From an uncultured Planctomycetaceae bacterium (GTDB lineage Bacteria; Planctomycetota; Planctomycetia; Planctomycetales; Planctomycetaceae), in assembly GCA_903921605.1 (NCBI GenBank), contig CAIXQV010000627.1, positions 1 through 14,086 on the forward strand: a stretch of 14,086 nucleotides of DNA, read 5' to 3'. The notes under the pieces are model-generated. The model saw only the letters and a program-made list of their open reading frames with translations. It ran no database searches and was not told the DNA's origin. The position numbers and the translations under genes are program-made. This document shows positions 8,758-14,086 of the stretch, piece after piece (within the stretch, counting starts at the first letter, position 1; every line of letters begins with the position of its first letter).

Positions 8758-9666
8758 ATGACAAATATGCACTCTCAATCCAATGAAATCTTTGGAGTTC
8801 GTCGCAGCACGATTCTGATCATCTCGGTCGCTTTGGCGATCGGGAGCTTCAGCACGTGGAAAGCCATTGGCGGTGGATCGCACACCACCGCTGTAGCCGG
8901 TCTCCCGACCGAGCGCTCTGTTTTGGCCGGTCTCCAGACCGAGCCACATTCCTCGACCGTCAGGTCTCCTACTGCACGTACCACATCCAACTTCGGCTCT
9001 GCGATCCTCACCAAAGCCGATGCCGTTGCGGCCGATCGCCCAACCAAGCCACACCTCGCTGTCAAAACCACGCTCACACCGATCGAACAAATCCAGGTCG
9101 GTGACCGAGTCCTCGCGGAATCACCGACCCGTGACGAAGACACAACGTTCGGTTCAGAGATCATCCCCTCCGACTGGCGAAAACTGACGCTGCGGGCTCC
9201 GAAGCGGGATGGGACCACTGCGGAGGTCGTACTGCTGAGGCCGCTCACGTGGCTGAATGAGCAGCACGGCAGAGTCGGCGGCACGGTGTTCATCTCCGTG
9301 CCAGAATGCGGCATCGACGGCAACGCAGAGGTTCTGGCGATTGATCCTTGTCCCGAGATTCTCTCGGGTGCAGGCCGAGTCGTCACGGGCACTTTCCTGC
9401 ATCAGGCTCGCAGCACGATCACTCTGAAGATCGCTCGGCAAAGCGAACCGATTGAATGCACAGGCAACCATCCGTTCTGGAGCGAAGACCGCCAGACCTT
9501 CGTCCGAGCCGACTCCCTGCAACCCAACGAGACGCTCCGCACCGCCACCGGCCTGACGACCGTCGAATCTTGGACTCCCGACCTCAACCCAACACCCGTC
9601 CACAACATCGAAGTCCATGGGGCACATGTGTACCACGTCGGGACCAGTGGCGTGGTGGTGCATAAT
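8758..9666 (+). repeat. Long direct repeat, copy 1 (anchor + Hint)
   Basis: This segment is repeated at 10921-11844, offset by 2,178 bases in the Hint part. From 9061 to 9666, 202 aligned residues show 17 differences by eye (about 92% identical), with high nucleotide identity. The anchor is also nearly identical; the linker differs in its number of hairpin repeats. Similarity falls sharply right after the VHN codons, which is where toxin tips usually begin. Confidence 0.85.
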
Positions 9667-10080
9667 TCTGGACTCTTGCCAATCATTGATCCGTGTTTCT
9701 TACCAGATGGCCCGGTCGTGGGTTTGGGGGTCCGTCGCGATCTTGATGGTCTGAGACGCAAGTTTAGCGCAATCCTGTATGATAAATGGGCGGAACGTCT
9801 AGGTACATTCGATCCTGTCAATGACCCGGATTCATTTGGATTTGCTTTTGGTCAAGCTACAGAAAAAGCAAAGGTCATAGTCTTTTCGCTGGATAACTTC
9901 GACATCCCTAGGGCATTGCGAGAAGGCGGAAAGCTCCTTCCGGACGTAACGACCACTTCTTGGGAGTTCTTACAGATTTTTGAGAAAGGGTACGTCAGCA
10001 AAACGCTATTCGTACGTGGAGGCAAATTTGTTGACATTTTCGATGAATTCAAGCGGCTTGGTTTACCTTTGCCGAGGTAG
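8758..10080 (+). CDS. Toxin cassette 1: membrane-anchored Hint (no block A cysteine) with C-terminal effector tip
   Basis: Start: ATG 8758 is preferred because it aligns with the ATG of the paralogous cassette at 10921 and has AGGA (8745-8748) nine bases upstream. An earlier in-frame GTG at 8686 lies three bases after the giant gene's stop. The 440-residue product has RR followed by a hydrophobic signal-anchor (8809-8856), a low-complexity linker with two hairpin-encoded VAGLPTE-type peptides (8890-8955), then most of a Hint domain (9061-9666). Visible Hint blocks are PIEQIQVGDRVLA, GNHPFW, NIEVHGAHVYHVG and the terminal VHN. The CFxxGT cysteine motif is absent and is found instead on the upstream giant protein. 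After VHN comes a 137-residue tip (9667-10077) of unassigned family, distantly related to the tip of cassette 2. The stop is four bases before the next gene, a candidate immunity gene. A toxin role is inferred from architecture; the enzymatic activity is unknown. Confidence 0.8.
   Translation: MTNMHSQSNEIFGVRRSTILIISVALAIGSFSTWKAIGGGSHTTAVAGLPTERSVLAGLQTEPHSSTVRSPTARTTSNFGSAILTKADAVAADRPTKPHLAVKTTLTPIEQIQVGDRVLAESPTRDEDTTFGSEIIPSDWRKLTLRAPKRDGTTAEVVLLRPLTWLNEQHGRVGGTVFISVPECGIDGNAEVLAIDPCPEILSGAGRVVTGTFLHQARSTITLKIARQSEPIECTGNHPFWSEDRQTFVRADSLQPNETLRTATGLTTVESWTPDLNPTPVHNIEVHGAHVYHVGTSGVVVHNSGLLPIIDPCFLPDGPVVGLGVRRDLDGLRRKFSAILYDKWAERLGTFDPVNDPDSFGFAFGQATEKAKVIVFSLDNFDIPRALREGGKLLPDVTTTSWEFLQIFEKGYVSKTLFVRGGKFVDIFDEFKRLGLPLPR
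8890..8955 (+). repeat. Two in-frame hairpin repeats encoding VAGLPTE-type peptides (cassette 1)
   Basis: Copy one has the stem CGGTC (8898-8902), loop TCCC and GACCG (8907-8911). Copy two reads CGGTCTCCAGACCG (8938-8951), a six-base stem with a two-base loop. Both are read in the same frame and give VAGLPTE and LAGLQTEPH. The same hairpin occurs twice in cassette 2. This fits a short dispersed palindromic element that has spread into coding sequence, in the linker between the membrane anchor and the Hint part. Confidence 0.65.
10074..10077 (+). promoter_or_regulatory. Ribosome binding site for the first gene after cassette 1
   Basis: GAGG lies inside the last codons of cassette 1, seven bases before ATG 10085. 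It supports translation coupled to the toxin gene. Confidence 0.55.
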
Positions 10081-10084
10081 ATAA

Positions 10085-10444
10085 ATGATTGTTGACGTCC
10101 CAAAGAATCAGTGCATCCGAAGTTTCTACGTGAGTCACCTCGTTGATGAAACGCGGCAGACAGCAGAATCGATGCTAAGCCTCTACAATTTGCTCGACAC
10201 GCAGTCGTTGGATAAAGCTGTTTATGCGAGTGTGTCTCACTATGCTCTTTGTATATTGTCGAGCGAATCCGAGATCGCAGTGAGACTGGCAACGATTTCT
10301 TGGTCGCATGAACAGTTTACAGTCGTAATCCCGTGGCCAGACGAAGACTCGCCGTGGCCCAATTCAAGAATTCAATGTCGAGTGTCCACTCCGGACGCCG
10401 TCGTCGACATTTTGGTACGCGTCTCGATTTTACAAGTACATTGA
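10085..10444 (+). CDS. Small unknown protein, candidate immunity protein for cassette 1
   Basis: This encodes 119 residues starting at ATG 10085, four bases after the cassette 1 stop, with GAGG seven bases upstream. No family is recognised. The sequence has a helical start (FYVSHLVDETRQTAESML), a likely beta region (FTVVIPWP) and no signal peptide or membrane segment, so a cytoplasmic location is expected. Position directly after a toxin tip is the classic place for the cognate immunity gene; this is context inference only. Its end overlaps the next open frame, so it is uncertain whether the two are separate genes or one frameshifted gene. Confidence 0.6.
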   Translation: MIVDVPKNQCIRSFYVSHLVDETRQTAESMLSLYNLLDTQSLDKAVYASVSHYALCILSSESEIAVRLATISWSHEQFTVVIPWPDEDSPWPNSRIQCRVSTPDAVVDILVRVSILQVH

Positions 10445-10884
10445 TTGAGCGAGATGCAAAGATGCGTCTCGATAGCAAAAACAGGATTTCCGTAGAGATG
10501 TTGCAAGAGCTTGATGGCACTCCAAACATTTATTCGCAACTTGCATCGATAAGAGAGGCGTCAGACGAATTTCTGTCAAAGGTCGTTTCCCGCGTTGAGA
10601 GTATCCTCAAAGAGATTGATCGGAGATCATCTGGAATCGTATTCGTGTCCGCCTCAGCCGCAAAACTCCCATTGATGACTTCGTCACAACTCACAGTTTA
10701 CATCCATGCTGATCGCAATCCGAGTAGCAGAGTGCTGGCGAGTTTTCGCCCGGAGTTCCCGGATTCCTTCATTGTTTCAACGCCGATGACCCATAATCCC
10801 ATTTGCCCTTCAGCTGTATTTGCAGCTACCGCCCAGTCAGAAGAGGGTGCGATCCAAATGTTGCGACAGATTAATGCATTTTAA
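10441..10884 (+). CDS. Small unknown protein, second candidate immunity or accessory gene
   Basis: The open frame extends back to GTG 10333, but its first part is arginine-rich and looks like the shadow of the preceding gene. Possible starts are ATG 10375, TTG 10441 (overlapping the previous TGA in a TTGA junction) and ATG 10462. None has a strong Shine-Dalgarno sequence, so the start is uncertain; from TTG 10441 the product is about 147 residues. It is predicted to be soluble, with a helical middle (FLSKVVSRVESILKEID) and strands such as SGIVFVSASA and LTVYIHAD. No family is recognised. It could also be the second half of a frameshifted version of the preceding gene. It ends 36 bases before the ATG of cassette 2. 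Confidence 0.55.
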   Translation: MIERDAKMRLDSKNRISVEMLQELDGTPNIYSQLASIREASDEFLSKVVSRVESILKEIDRRSSGIVFVSASAAKLPLMTSSQLTVYIHADRNPSSRVLASFRPEFPDSFIVSTPMTHNPICPSAVFAATAQSEEGAIQMLRQINAF

Positions 10885-10920
10885 CGAACCCTTGCATTTC
10901 TGTTTTTCGGGATTGGCTTG

Positions 10921-12234
10921 ATGGACATGCGGCACAATGACATCTTTGGAATTCGTCGCAGCACGATTCTGATCATCTCGGTCGCTTTGGCGATCGGAAG
11001 CTTCAGCACGTGGAAAGCCCTTGGCGGTAGAACGACCGAAGTCGCAGGCACTCTCCGAGTGCCGTCCGCCCTTGTTGTGGCCGGTCTCCCGACCGAACCA
11101 CATTCCTCGACCGTCAGGTCTCCTGCTGCTCACACCACAGCCAGCCTCGGCTCTGCGATCCTCACCAAAGCCGATGCCGTTGCGGCTGGTCGTGCAAGCT
11201 CAGTTGTGGCCGGTCTCCCGACCGAACCACACGCCACCGTCAAAACCACGCTCACACCGATCGAACAAATCCAGGTCGGTGACCGAGTTCTCGCGGAATC
11301 ACCGACAGGTGAAGAAGACACCGCGTTCGGTTCAGAGATCATCCCAGCCGACTGGCGTAAGCTGACGCTGCGGGCTCCGAAGCGGGACGGGACAGTGGCT
11401 GAGGTCGTGCTGCTGAGACCGCTCACTTGGCTGAATGAGCAACACGGTGAAGTCGGCGGCACCGTGTTCATCTCCGTGCCAGAATGCGGCATCGACGGCA
11501 ACGCTCAAGTGCTGGCCATTGATCCTTGTCCCGAGATTCGTCCCGGCGGCGGTCGAGTTGTCACGGGCACTTTCCTGCACCAGGCTCGCAGCACGATCAC
11601 TCTGACGATCGCCGGTCAAAGTGAACCGATTGAATGCACGGGCAACCATCCGTTCTGGAGCGAAGACCGCCAGGCCTTCGTCCGAGCAGACTCTCTGCAC
11701 CCCAACGAAACCCTCCGCACCTCTACCGGCCTGACGACCGTCGAATCCTGGACCCCCGACCTCAACCCAACTCCCGTCTACAACATCGAAGTCCACGGCG
11801 CGCATGTTTACCACGTCGGGATCAGTGGTGTGGTCGTGCATAATCCCAGCGGATTATCGATCGCAAATCCCTGCCTGTATCCTGAAATACCGGAATTGGG
11901 GTTAGGGTTCACAGGCAATCTGGACCGTTTCAAGAAGCAGTTTCCCGGAATTCTGGACTACGATGACTTAGGGCTGAATCCCTATTCAAAGTTTTTCCCA
12001 AAGCAGCTTGAATCGCTGATGGATGGAGCTGGAGTCATTCGATTCGACGTCTCCGGAATGAGAGGATTGACTGGGCCTGATGGAGTACTCACTGGACCTG
12101 CCTTCCTTAATTCACTCGGATCCACGAATTGGGAACTACGCACGATATTTGACAACCCCGCACTACGGGCGAAGACACTTATTTACAACAACGGTGTGCC
12201 GAGTTCATTTGAAGAATTGCTGAGGATGCGATGA
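10921..12234 (+). CDS. Toxin cassette 2 (orphan): membrane-anchored Hint (no block A cysteine) with effector tip
   Basis: ATG 10921 is preferred over the adjacent TTG 10918 and matches the start of cassette 1. The 437-residue product has a signal-anchor after RRS (10963-11010), a linker enlarged by three hairpin repeats (11041-11231), the Hint remainder (11239-11844; PIEQIQVGDRVLA, GNHPFW, NIEVHGAHVYHVG, VHN) and a 129-residue tip (11845-12231). Like cassette 1 it lacks CFxxGT, and it has no stalk gene of its own immediately upstream, so it looks like an orphan tip cassette. The residue after VHN is Pro rather than Ser. Its tip resembles cassette 1's at both ends (NPC near the start and GLG after it; a tryptophan-glutamate pair, IF and KTL near the end) but differs in the middle. 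The stop overlaps the next gene as ATGA. Toxicity is inferred, not shown. Confidence 0.8.
   Translation: MDMRHNDIFGIRRSTILIISVALAIGSFSTWKALGGRTTEVAGTLRVPSALVVAGLPTEPHSSTVRSPAAHTTASLGSAILTKADAVAAGRASSVVAGLPTEPHATVKTTLTPIEQIQVGDRVLAESPTGEEDTAFGSEIIPADWRKLTLRAPKRDGTVAEVVLLRPLTWLNEQHGEVGGTVFISVPECGIDGNAQVLAIDPCPEIRPGGGRVVTGTFLHQARSTITLTIAGQSEPIECTGNHPFWSEDRQAFVRADSLHPNETLRTSTGLTTVESWTPDLNPTPVYNIEVHGAHVYHVGISGVVVHNPSGLSIANPCLYPEIPELGLGFTGNLDRFKKQFPGILDYDDLGLNPYSKFFPKQLESLMDGAGVIRFDVSGMRGLTGPDGVLTGPAFLNSLGSTNWELRTIFDNPALRAKTLIYNNGVPSSFEELLRMR
11047..11063 (+). repeat. Hairpin GGCACTC-TCC-GAGTGCC, in-frame
   Basis: A perfect seven-base stem with a three-base loop, coding for part of AGTLRVPSA. It is a different hairpin type from the VAGLPTE repeats, with which it sits in tandem. 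It is absent from cassette 1, so it was gained here or lost there after the duplication. Confidence 0.65.
11076..11102 (+). repeat. In-frame hairpin repeat encoding VAGLPTEPH, copy A of cassette 2
   Basis: Inner stem CGGTC (11082-11086), loop TCCC, GACCG (11091-11095); outer stem TGTGG (11076-11080) with CCACA (11098-11102), broken by a small internal bulge. The codons read VVAGLPTEPH. Confidence 0.7.
11205..11231 (+). repeat. In-frame hairpin repeat encoding VAGLPTEPH, copy B of cassette 2
   Basis: Same structure as the copy at 11076-11102: TGTGG (11205-11209), CGGTC (11211-11215), loop TCCC, GACCG (11220-11224), CCACA (11227-11231). It abuts the first strand of the Hint remainder. The identical unit 129 bases apart in the same frame points to recent spread or internal duplication. 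Confidence 0.7.
12222..12225 (+). promoter_or_regulatory. Ribosome binding site for the gene after cassette 2
   Basis: GAGG inside the end of cassette 2, five bases before ATG 12231. Together with the ATGA overlap it indicates translational coupling of toxin and candidate immunity gene. Confidence 0.55.
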
Positions 12235-12548
12235 ACAAAACCGAGGCGATGATCTGGAGCGTACTACAGCGTCCGACGATGTATACCGTTAATGGAGCCT
12301 ATGGCGAAGTGGTCGCGTTCCTAACCGGTTATTATAGTGGCGCTGCGCTGGGCCATCCTCACGAGCCATCGGTGCGGATCTGGGGAGATTTTTCGTTGTT
12401 TGTGCGCAATTCGCTTCCTATTCCCGGTAGCAATGATTTTAAAGCATTTCAGGATATCCATGGCGTCGGATCGCTGGAAGCCCTCAAGGCAAAGTACGAC
12501 GAATTTGCGAAGGGAAGAGAAAACGTCAATTTAATCAATGAAAATTAG
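12231..12548 (+). CDS. Small soluble protein, candidate immunity protein for cassette 2
   Basis: This encodes 105 residues. The ATG overlaps the toxin stop (ATGA) and is preceded by GAGG. It opens with a helix and the phrase RPTMYTVNGAYGEVVAFLTGYY. This resembles the RPGMYLG...L..FL.GY opening that I recall from a class of small immunity-like proteins in polymorphic-toxin loci; the resemblance is from memory and has not been searched. It has no signal peptide or membrane helix, so it should act in the cytoplasm, which would suit a toxin that works inside the target cell. It shares no visible similarity with the small genes after cassette 1, although the two tips are distantly related. Confidence 0.65.
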   Translation: MNKTEAMIWSVLQRPTMYTVNGAYGEVVAFLTGYYSGAALGHPHEPSVRIWGDFSLFVRNSLPIPGSNDFKAFQDIHGVGSLEALKAKYDEFAKGRENVNLINEN

Positions 12549-12578
12549 TGTCTGCCAACCCGTTTTCAGTGATTTGAG

Positions 12579-12842
12579 ATGAACTCGCACATACCAAACA
12601 GATTCTCATCCGAACGCAGATTTGAACTATGGGAATATCGCGGATTCCATTGGCAGTTTCTATTGAGATCGCAACCAGACAAGACACATCCGTTCAATAT
12701 CGATATTACCTTTTCTGGTGTTTCCTACATTCAGGTCGAGCTCGGATTTCATGGGCTTGAGATACAACGTGTCACGGTTGAAGAAGAGACTGGCGAATTC
12801 AAATCTGAAGTGCAACGCGGGTATTCAGGTTTTATTGGGTGA
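12579..12842 (+). pseudogene. 5' part of a small unknown gene interrupted by an IS30-family element
   Basis: ATG 12579 lies 30 bases after the previous stop. The first 71 codons (to 12791) are native. The last 16 sense codons and the stop are supplied by the left end of the insertion sequence and encode GEFKSEVQR and following residues, so the apparent 87-residue protein is a hybrid. The native part is soluble, with strands such as NIDITF and YIQVELGF. Removing the IS and one ACT copy joins codon 71 in frame to 13927. Its place at the end of the toxin cluster suggests another immunity or accessory protein, but no family is recognised. Confidence 0.7.
12792..12817 (+). repeat. Left terminal inverted repeat of the IS
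   Basis: Begins GGCGAATTCAAATCTGAAG and ends TGCAACG. It is identical over 26 bases to the reverse complement of 13898-13923. In the plus frame it encodes GEFKSEVQR, which creates a false C-terminus on the interrupted gene. Confidence 0.93.
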
Positions 12843-13805
12843 GTAATGGACTTCTACTGGTGTCTGGAAGCCAAGGCATTTTCTGGGTCGATTGTTGAGT
12901 TTGCGTTCAATGTGAGCAAGGCTCGCGGGAGTGATTGTTCGGAAATCGGTTCCTTTGGGATAGTACTGGCGAAGCAGTCCGTTCATATTTTCGTTCGAAC
13001 CTCTTTCCCAGGAGCTATACGGATTCGCGAAGTAAGTTTTCGCGTGGAGACTTCTCGCCAGAGTTTCATGCTCTGCAAACTCTTTACCGTTGTCCGTTGT
13101 GATTGTGCGAACAGGTGGACCTTTCACAGACTTCAGTCCCTGTGTTATGGCCTTGCGAACCTGCGGTGCCGACTTGTTCCTTACGACTCTCACCGACGCC
13201 AGACGCGATCGCCGGTCGGTCATGGTCACGAGATAGCCGCTTTTCCCTCGGCCTTCCATGGTGTCGCATTCCCAGTGACCGCATTCCGTCCGATCGTTGG
13301 CTTCATCAGGACGCTCCGAGATGGGAGTTCGATTCCGAATTCGACCACGCAAATCCTTTGAGCCATAACGTTTTCTGCGTTGACCACCAAAGCGAAGATG
13401 ATGGATCCAGAAAATCCCACGCGAAGCCTGATCACGAATCCACTCATAAATGGATTCGTGCGAAACTCGCATCGTGAGAGCGTTGGGATGATCCAGAGGC
13501 AGTCGGCCACTGATCTGCTCTGGCGACCAGTCCTGTTTCAGTTTCGAGGTCACGTATTCATAAAGTGCCGGAAGATTGTACCAACGCTTGATCTGTTCTT
13601 TTGCTCGCCCGCGTCTCTCCGTCGCCAGAGCGTTTGCGTGACTGGCAGAGTACTGACCATTGGCACTCCTGTTGCGAGTCAGTTCGCGAGAGATCGCCGA
13701 CACACTGAAACCGATCTCTTCAGAAATAGTCTGCAAAGTTGATCCCGCAAAACGCATTCGGTCAATGACTTCACGATCAAACTGAGTAATATGCCGGTAC
13801 GGCAT
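12825..13805 (-). CDS. IS30-family DDE transposase
   Basis: This encodes 326 residues, of usual length for the family. An N-terminal helix-turn-helix region (about residues 22-44, IGFSVSAISRELTRN) should bind the element ends. The catalytic triad is visible as D181 in GHWECDTMEG, D238 in TTDNGKEF and E272 in SNENMNGLLRQYYPKGTDF. The spacing between the second D and the E is 33 residues, the DD(33)E of IS30 transposases. It catalyses cut-and-paste or circle-mediated movement of the element. ATG at 13805 has AGGAG (13815-13819, minus strand) nine bases upstream. No frameshift or missing catalytic residue is seen, so it should be functional. Confidence 0.95.
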   Translation of the reverse strand: MPYRHITQFDREVIDRMRFAGSTLQTISEEIGFSVSAISRELTRNRSANGQYSASHANALATERRGRAKEQIKRWYNLPALYEYVTSKLKQDWSPEQISGRLPLDHPNALTMRVSHESIYEWIRDQASRGIFWIHHLRFGGQRRKRYGSKDLRGRIRNRTPISERPDEANDRTECGHWECDTMEGRGKSGYLVTMTDRRSRLASVRVVRNKSAPQVRKAITQGLKSVKGPPVRTITTDNGKEFAEHETLARSLHAKTYFANPYSSWERGSNENMNGLLRQYYPKGTDFRTITPASLAHIERKLNNRPRKCLGFQTPVEVHYSPNKT

Positions 13806-13814
13806 CGACTGAGT

Positions 13815-13819
13815 CTCCT
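13815..13819 (-). promoter_or_regulatory. Ribosome binding site of the transposase
   Basis: AGGAG on the minus strand, nine bases before the ATG at 13803-13805. It fixes the start. The rest of 13806-13897 is the short leader between the start and the right inverted repeat; no confident promoter could be picked out there. Confidence 0.6.
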
Positions 13820-13897
13820 GGCAAAATTGAGTGCTTGTTTTCGTACACCCAATCTAACCAATGCCTCAGCTCGATGCCGACTTCTTATTCCCTCGCT

Positions 13898-13923
13898 CGT
13901 TGCACTTCAGATTTGAATTCGCC
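13898..13923 (-). repeat. Right terminal inverted repeat of the IS
   Basis: The reverse complement matches the left repeat at all 26 bases. The next three bases, ACT, duplicate the three bases before the left repeat. Confidence 0.93.
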
Positions 13924-13926
13924 ACT

Positions 13927-14086
13927 TCTTTCCGCGAAAAACGAAATCTCTTCCGTTCTCAGATTCTCATCAAGATTCATTCGCAGACGTTGGACTACTT
14001 TCTGGTCTGCAACGGGTTTAACGTCTATAAGAACACACTGGACCTTTCCAAATCGCCTCTTGTTTCGTTCGAGGATGACGATCAAC
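13927..14086 (+). pseudogene. 3' part of the IS-interrupted gene (runs off the window)
   Basis: After the right ACT duplication (13924-13926) the plus strand is open for 53 codons in exactly the frame required to continue the gene begun at 12579. It reads SFREKRNLFRSQILIK first and SFEDDDQ last before the window ends. The composition is that of a normal soluble protein. The rejoined product would be at least 124 residues. The minus-strand frame across this region reads into the IS end and is considered a shadow. Confidence 0.65.

Larger units (their letters stand above)
10921..11844 (+). repeat. Long direct repeat, copy 2 (anchor + Hint)
   Basis: Second copy of the segment at 8758-9666. It is slightly longer because the linker holds an extra hairpin and neighbouring sequence. 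Recombination between the copies would delete about 2.2 kb (tip 1 with its downstream genes) and place tip 2 directly behind the stalk gene. Confidence 0.85.
12792..13923 (-). mobile_element. Complete IS30-family insertion sequence, 1,132 bp
   Basis: The element has a single transposase gene on the minus strand, 26-base perfect terminal inverted repeats (12792-12817 and 13898-13923) and a 3-base target duplication ACT (12789-12791 and 13924-13926). Size, single DDE transposase and short duplication all fit the IS30 family. Intact ends and an intact transposase frame indicate a recent, potentially active insertion. It sits inside a small gene at the end of the toxin cluster. Confidence 0.93.

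Noticed and set aside
8775..9392. Long minus-strand open frame opposite cassette 1 (205 codons)
   Set aside because: Antisense shadow of a well supported Hint gene; Ser/Arg/Pro-rich composition, and a similar shadow recurs opposite cassette 2 because the DNA is duplicated.
10885..10920. Terminator or promoter between the two toxin units
   Set aside because: Only 36 bases, with no GC-rich hairpin plus T run and no convincing -35/-10 pair; the cluster may be one transcript.
11047..11063. Perfect hairpin GGCACTC-TCC-GAGTGCC as a transcription terminator
   Set aside because: It lies inside a coding frame, is not followed by a T run, and neighbours other in-frame palindromic repeats, so a dispersed repeat is the better reading.
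13885..14085. Minus-strand open frame of 66 codons at the right edge
   Set aside because: Its C-terminal GEFKSEVQR is simply the IS inverted repeat, and the plus strand over 13927-14086 gives a better protein that continues the interrupted gene in frame.

Overview
This window looks like an accessory polymorphic-toxin locus from a planctomycete (Planctomycetota). The main reasons are: a very large secreted beta-solenoid protein ending in a pre-toxin and Hint region; Hint cassettes of a style I associate with planctomycetes; and short in-frame hairpin repeats encoding the peptide VAGLPTEPH, which I recall from planctomycete genomes. No search was run, the genus is not determined, and there is no rRNA or housekeeping gene to confirm the lineage.

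Layout. Bases 1-8682 are the 3' part of one giant gene that starts upstream of the window. It encodes cadherin/Ig-like domains, then about 1,900 residues of 17-20-residue beta-solenoid coils, a coiled coil with an EF-hand-like loop, a pre-toxin segment, the opening motif of a Hint domain (CFKPGTLVH), a transmembrane helix, and a stop codon. Bases 8758-10080 are cassette 1: a signal-anchor helix, the remainder of a Hint domain lacking the CFxxGT cysteine motif, a VHN cleavage-type end and a 137-residue C-terminal effector tip. Two small genes of unknown function follow (10085-10444 and about 10441-10884), placed as candidate immunity genes. Bases 10921-12234 are cassette 2. It has the same anchor and a Hint part about 92% identical in protein, but a diverged effector tip, followed by an overlapping small candidate immunity gene (12231-12548). 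A further small gene starts at 12579 and is cut by a complete 1,132-bp IS30-family insertion sequence (12792-13923) with 26-bp perfect inverted repeats and a 3-bp ACT target duplication. The other half of that gene resumes after the IS and runs off the window.

How the parts may work together (inference). The giant protein would be the exported stalk and the cassettes the exchangeable toxic tips. The Hint domain is split between the two polypeptides: the nucleophilic cysteine motif is on the giant protein and the remaining blocks are on the cassettes. The break lies between two transmembrane helices, in what should be a short cytoplasmic loop. The positive-inside rule puts both Hint halves on the same outer side of the membrane. 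The giant gene and cassette 1 are in the same frame and separated by one TGA, so they may descend from a single gene, be joined by readthrough, or work as a split, trans-complementing Hint. Cassette 2 begins at the homologous point and could exchange with cassette 1 by recombination or, more speculatively, dock on the same stalk. This split-Hint toxin arrangement is the most interesting feature of the window.

No tRNA, rRNA, CRISPR array or convincing rho-independent terminator was seen. Apart from the IS edges, there is no gap over about 80 bases without coding sequence.
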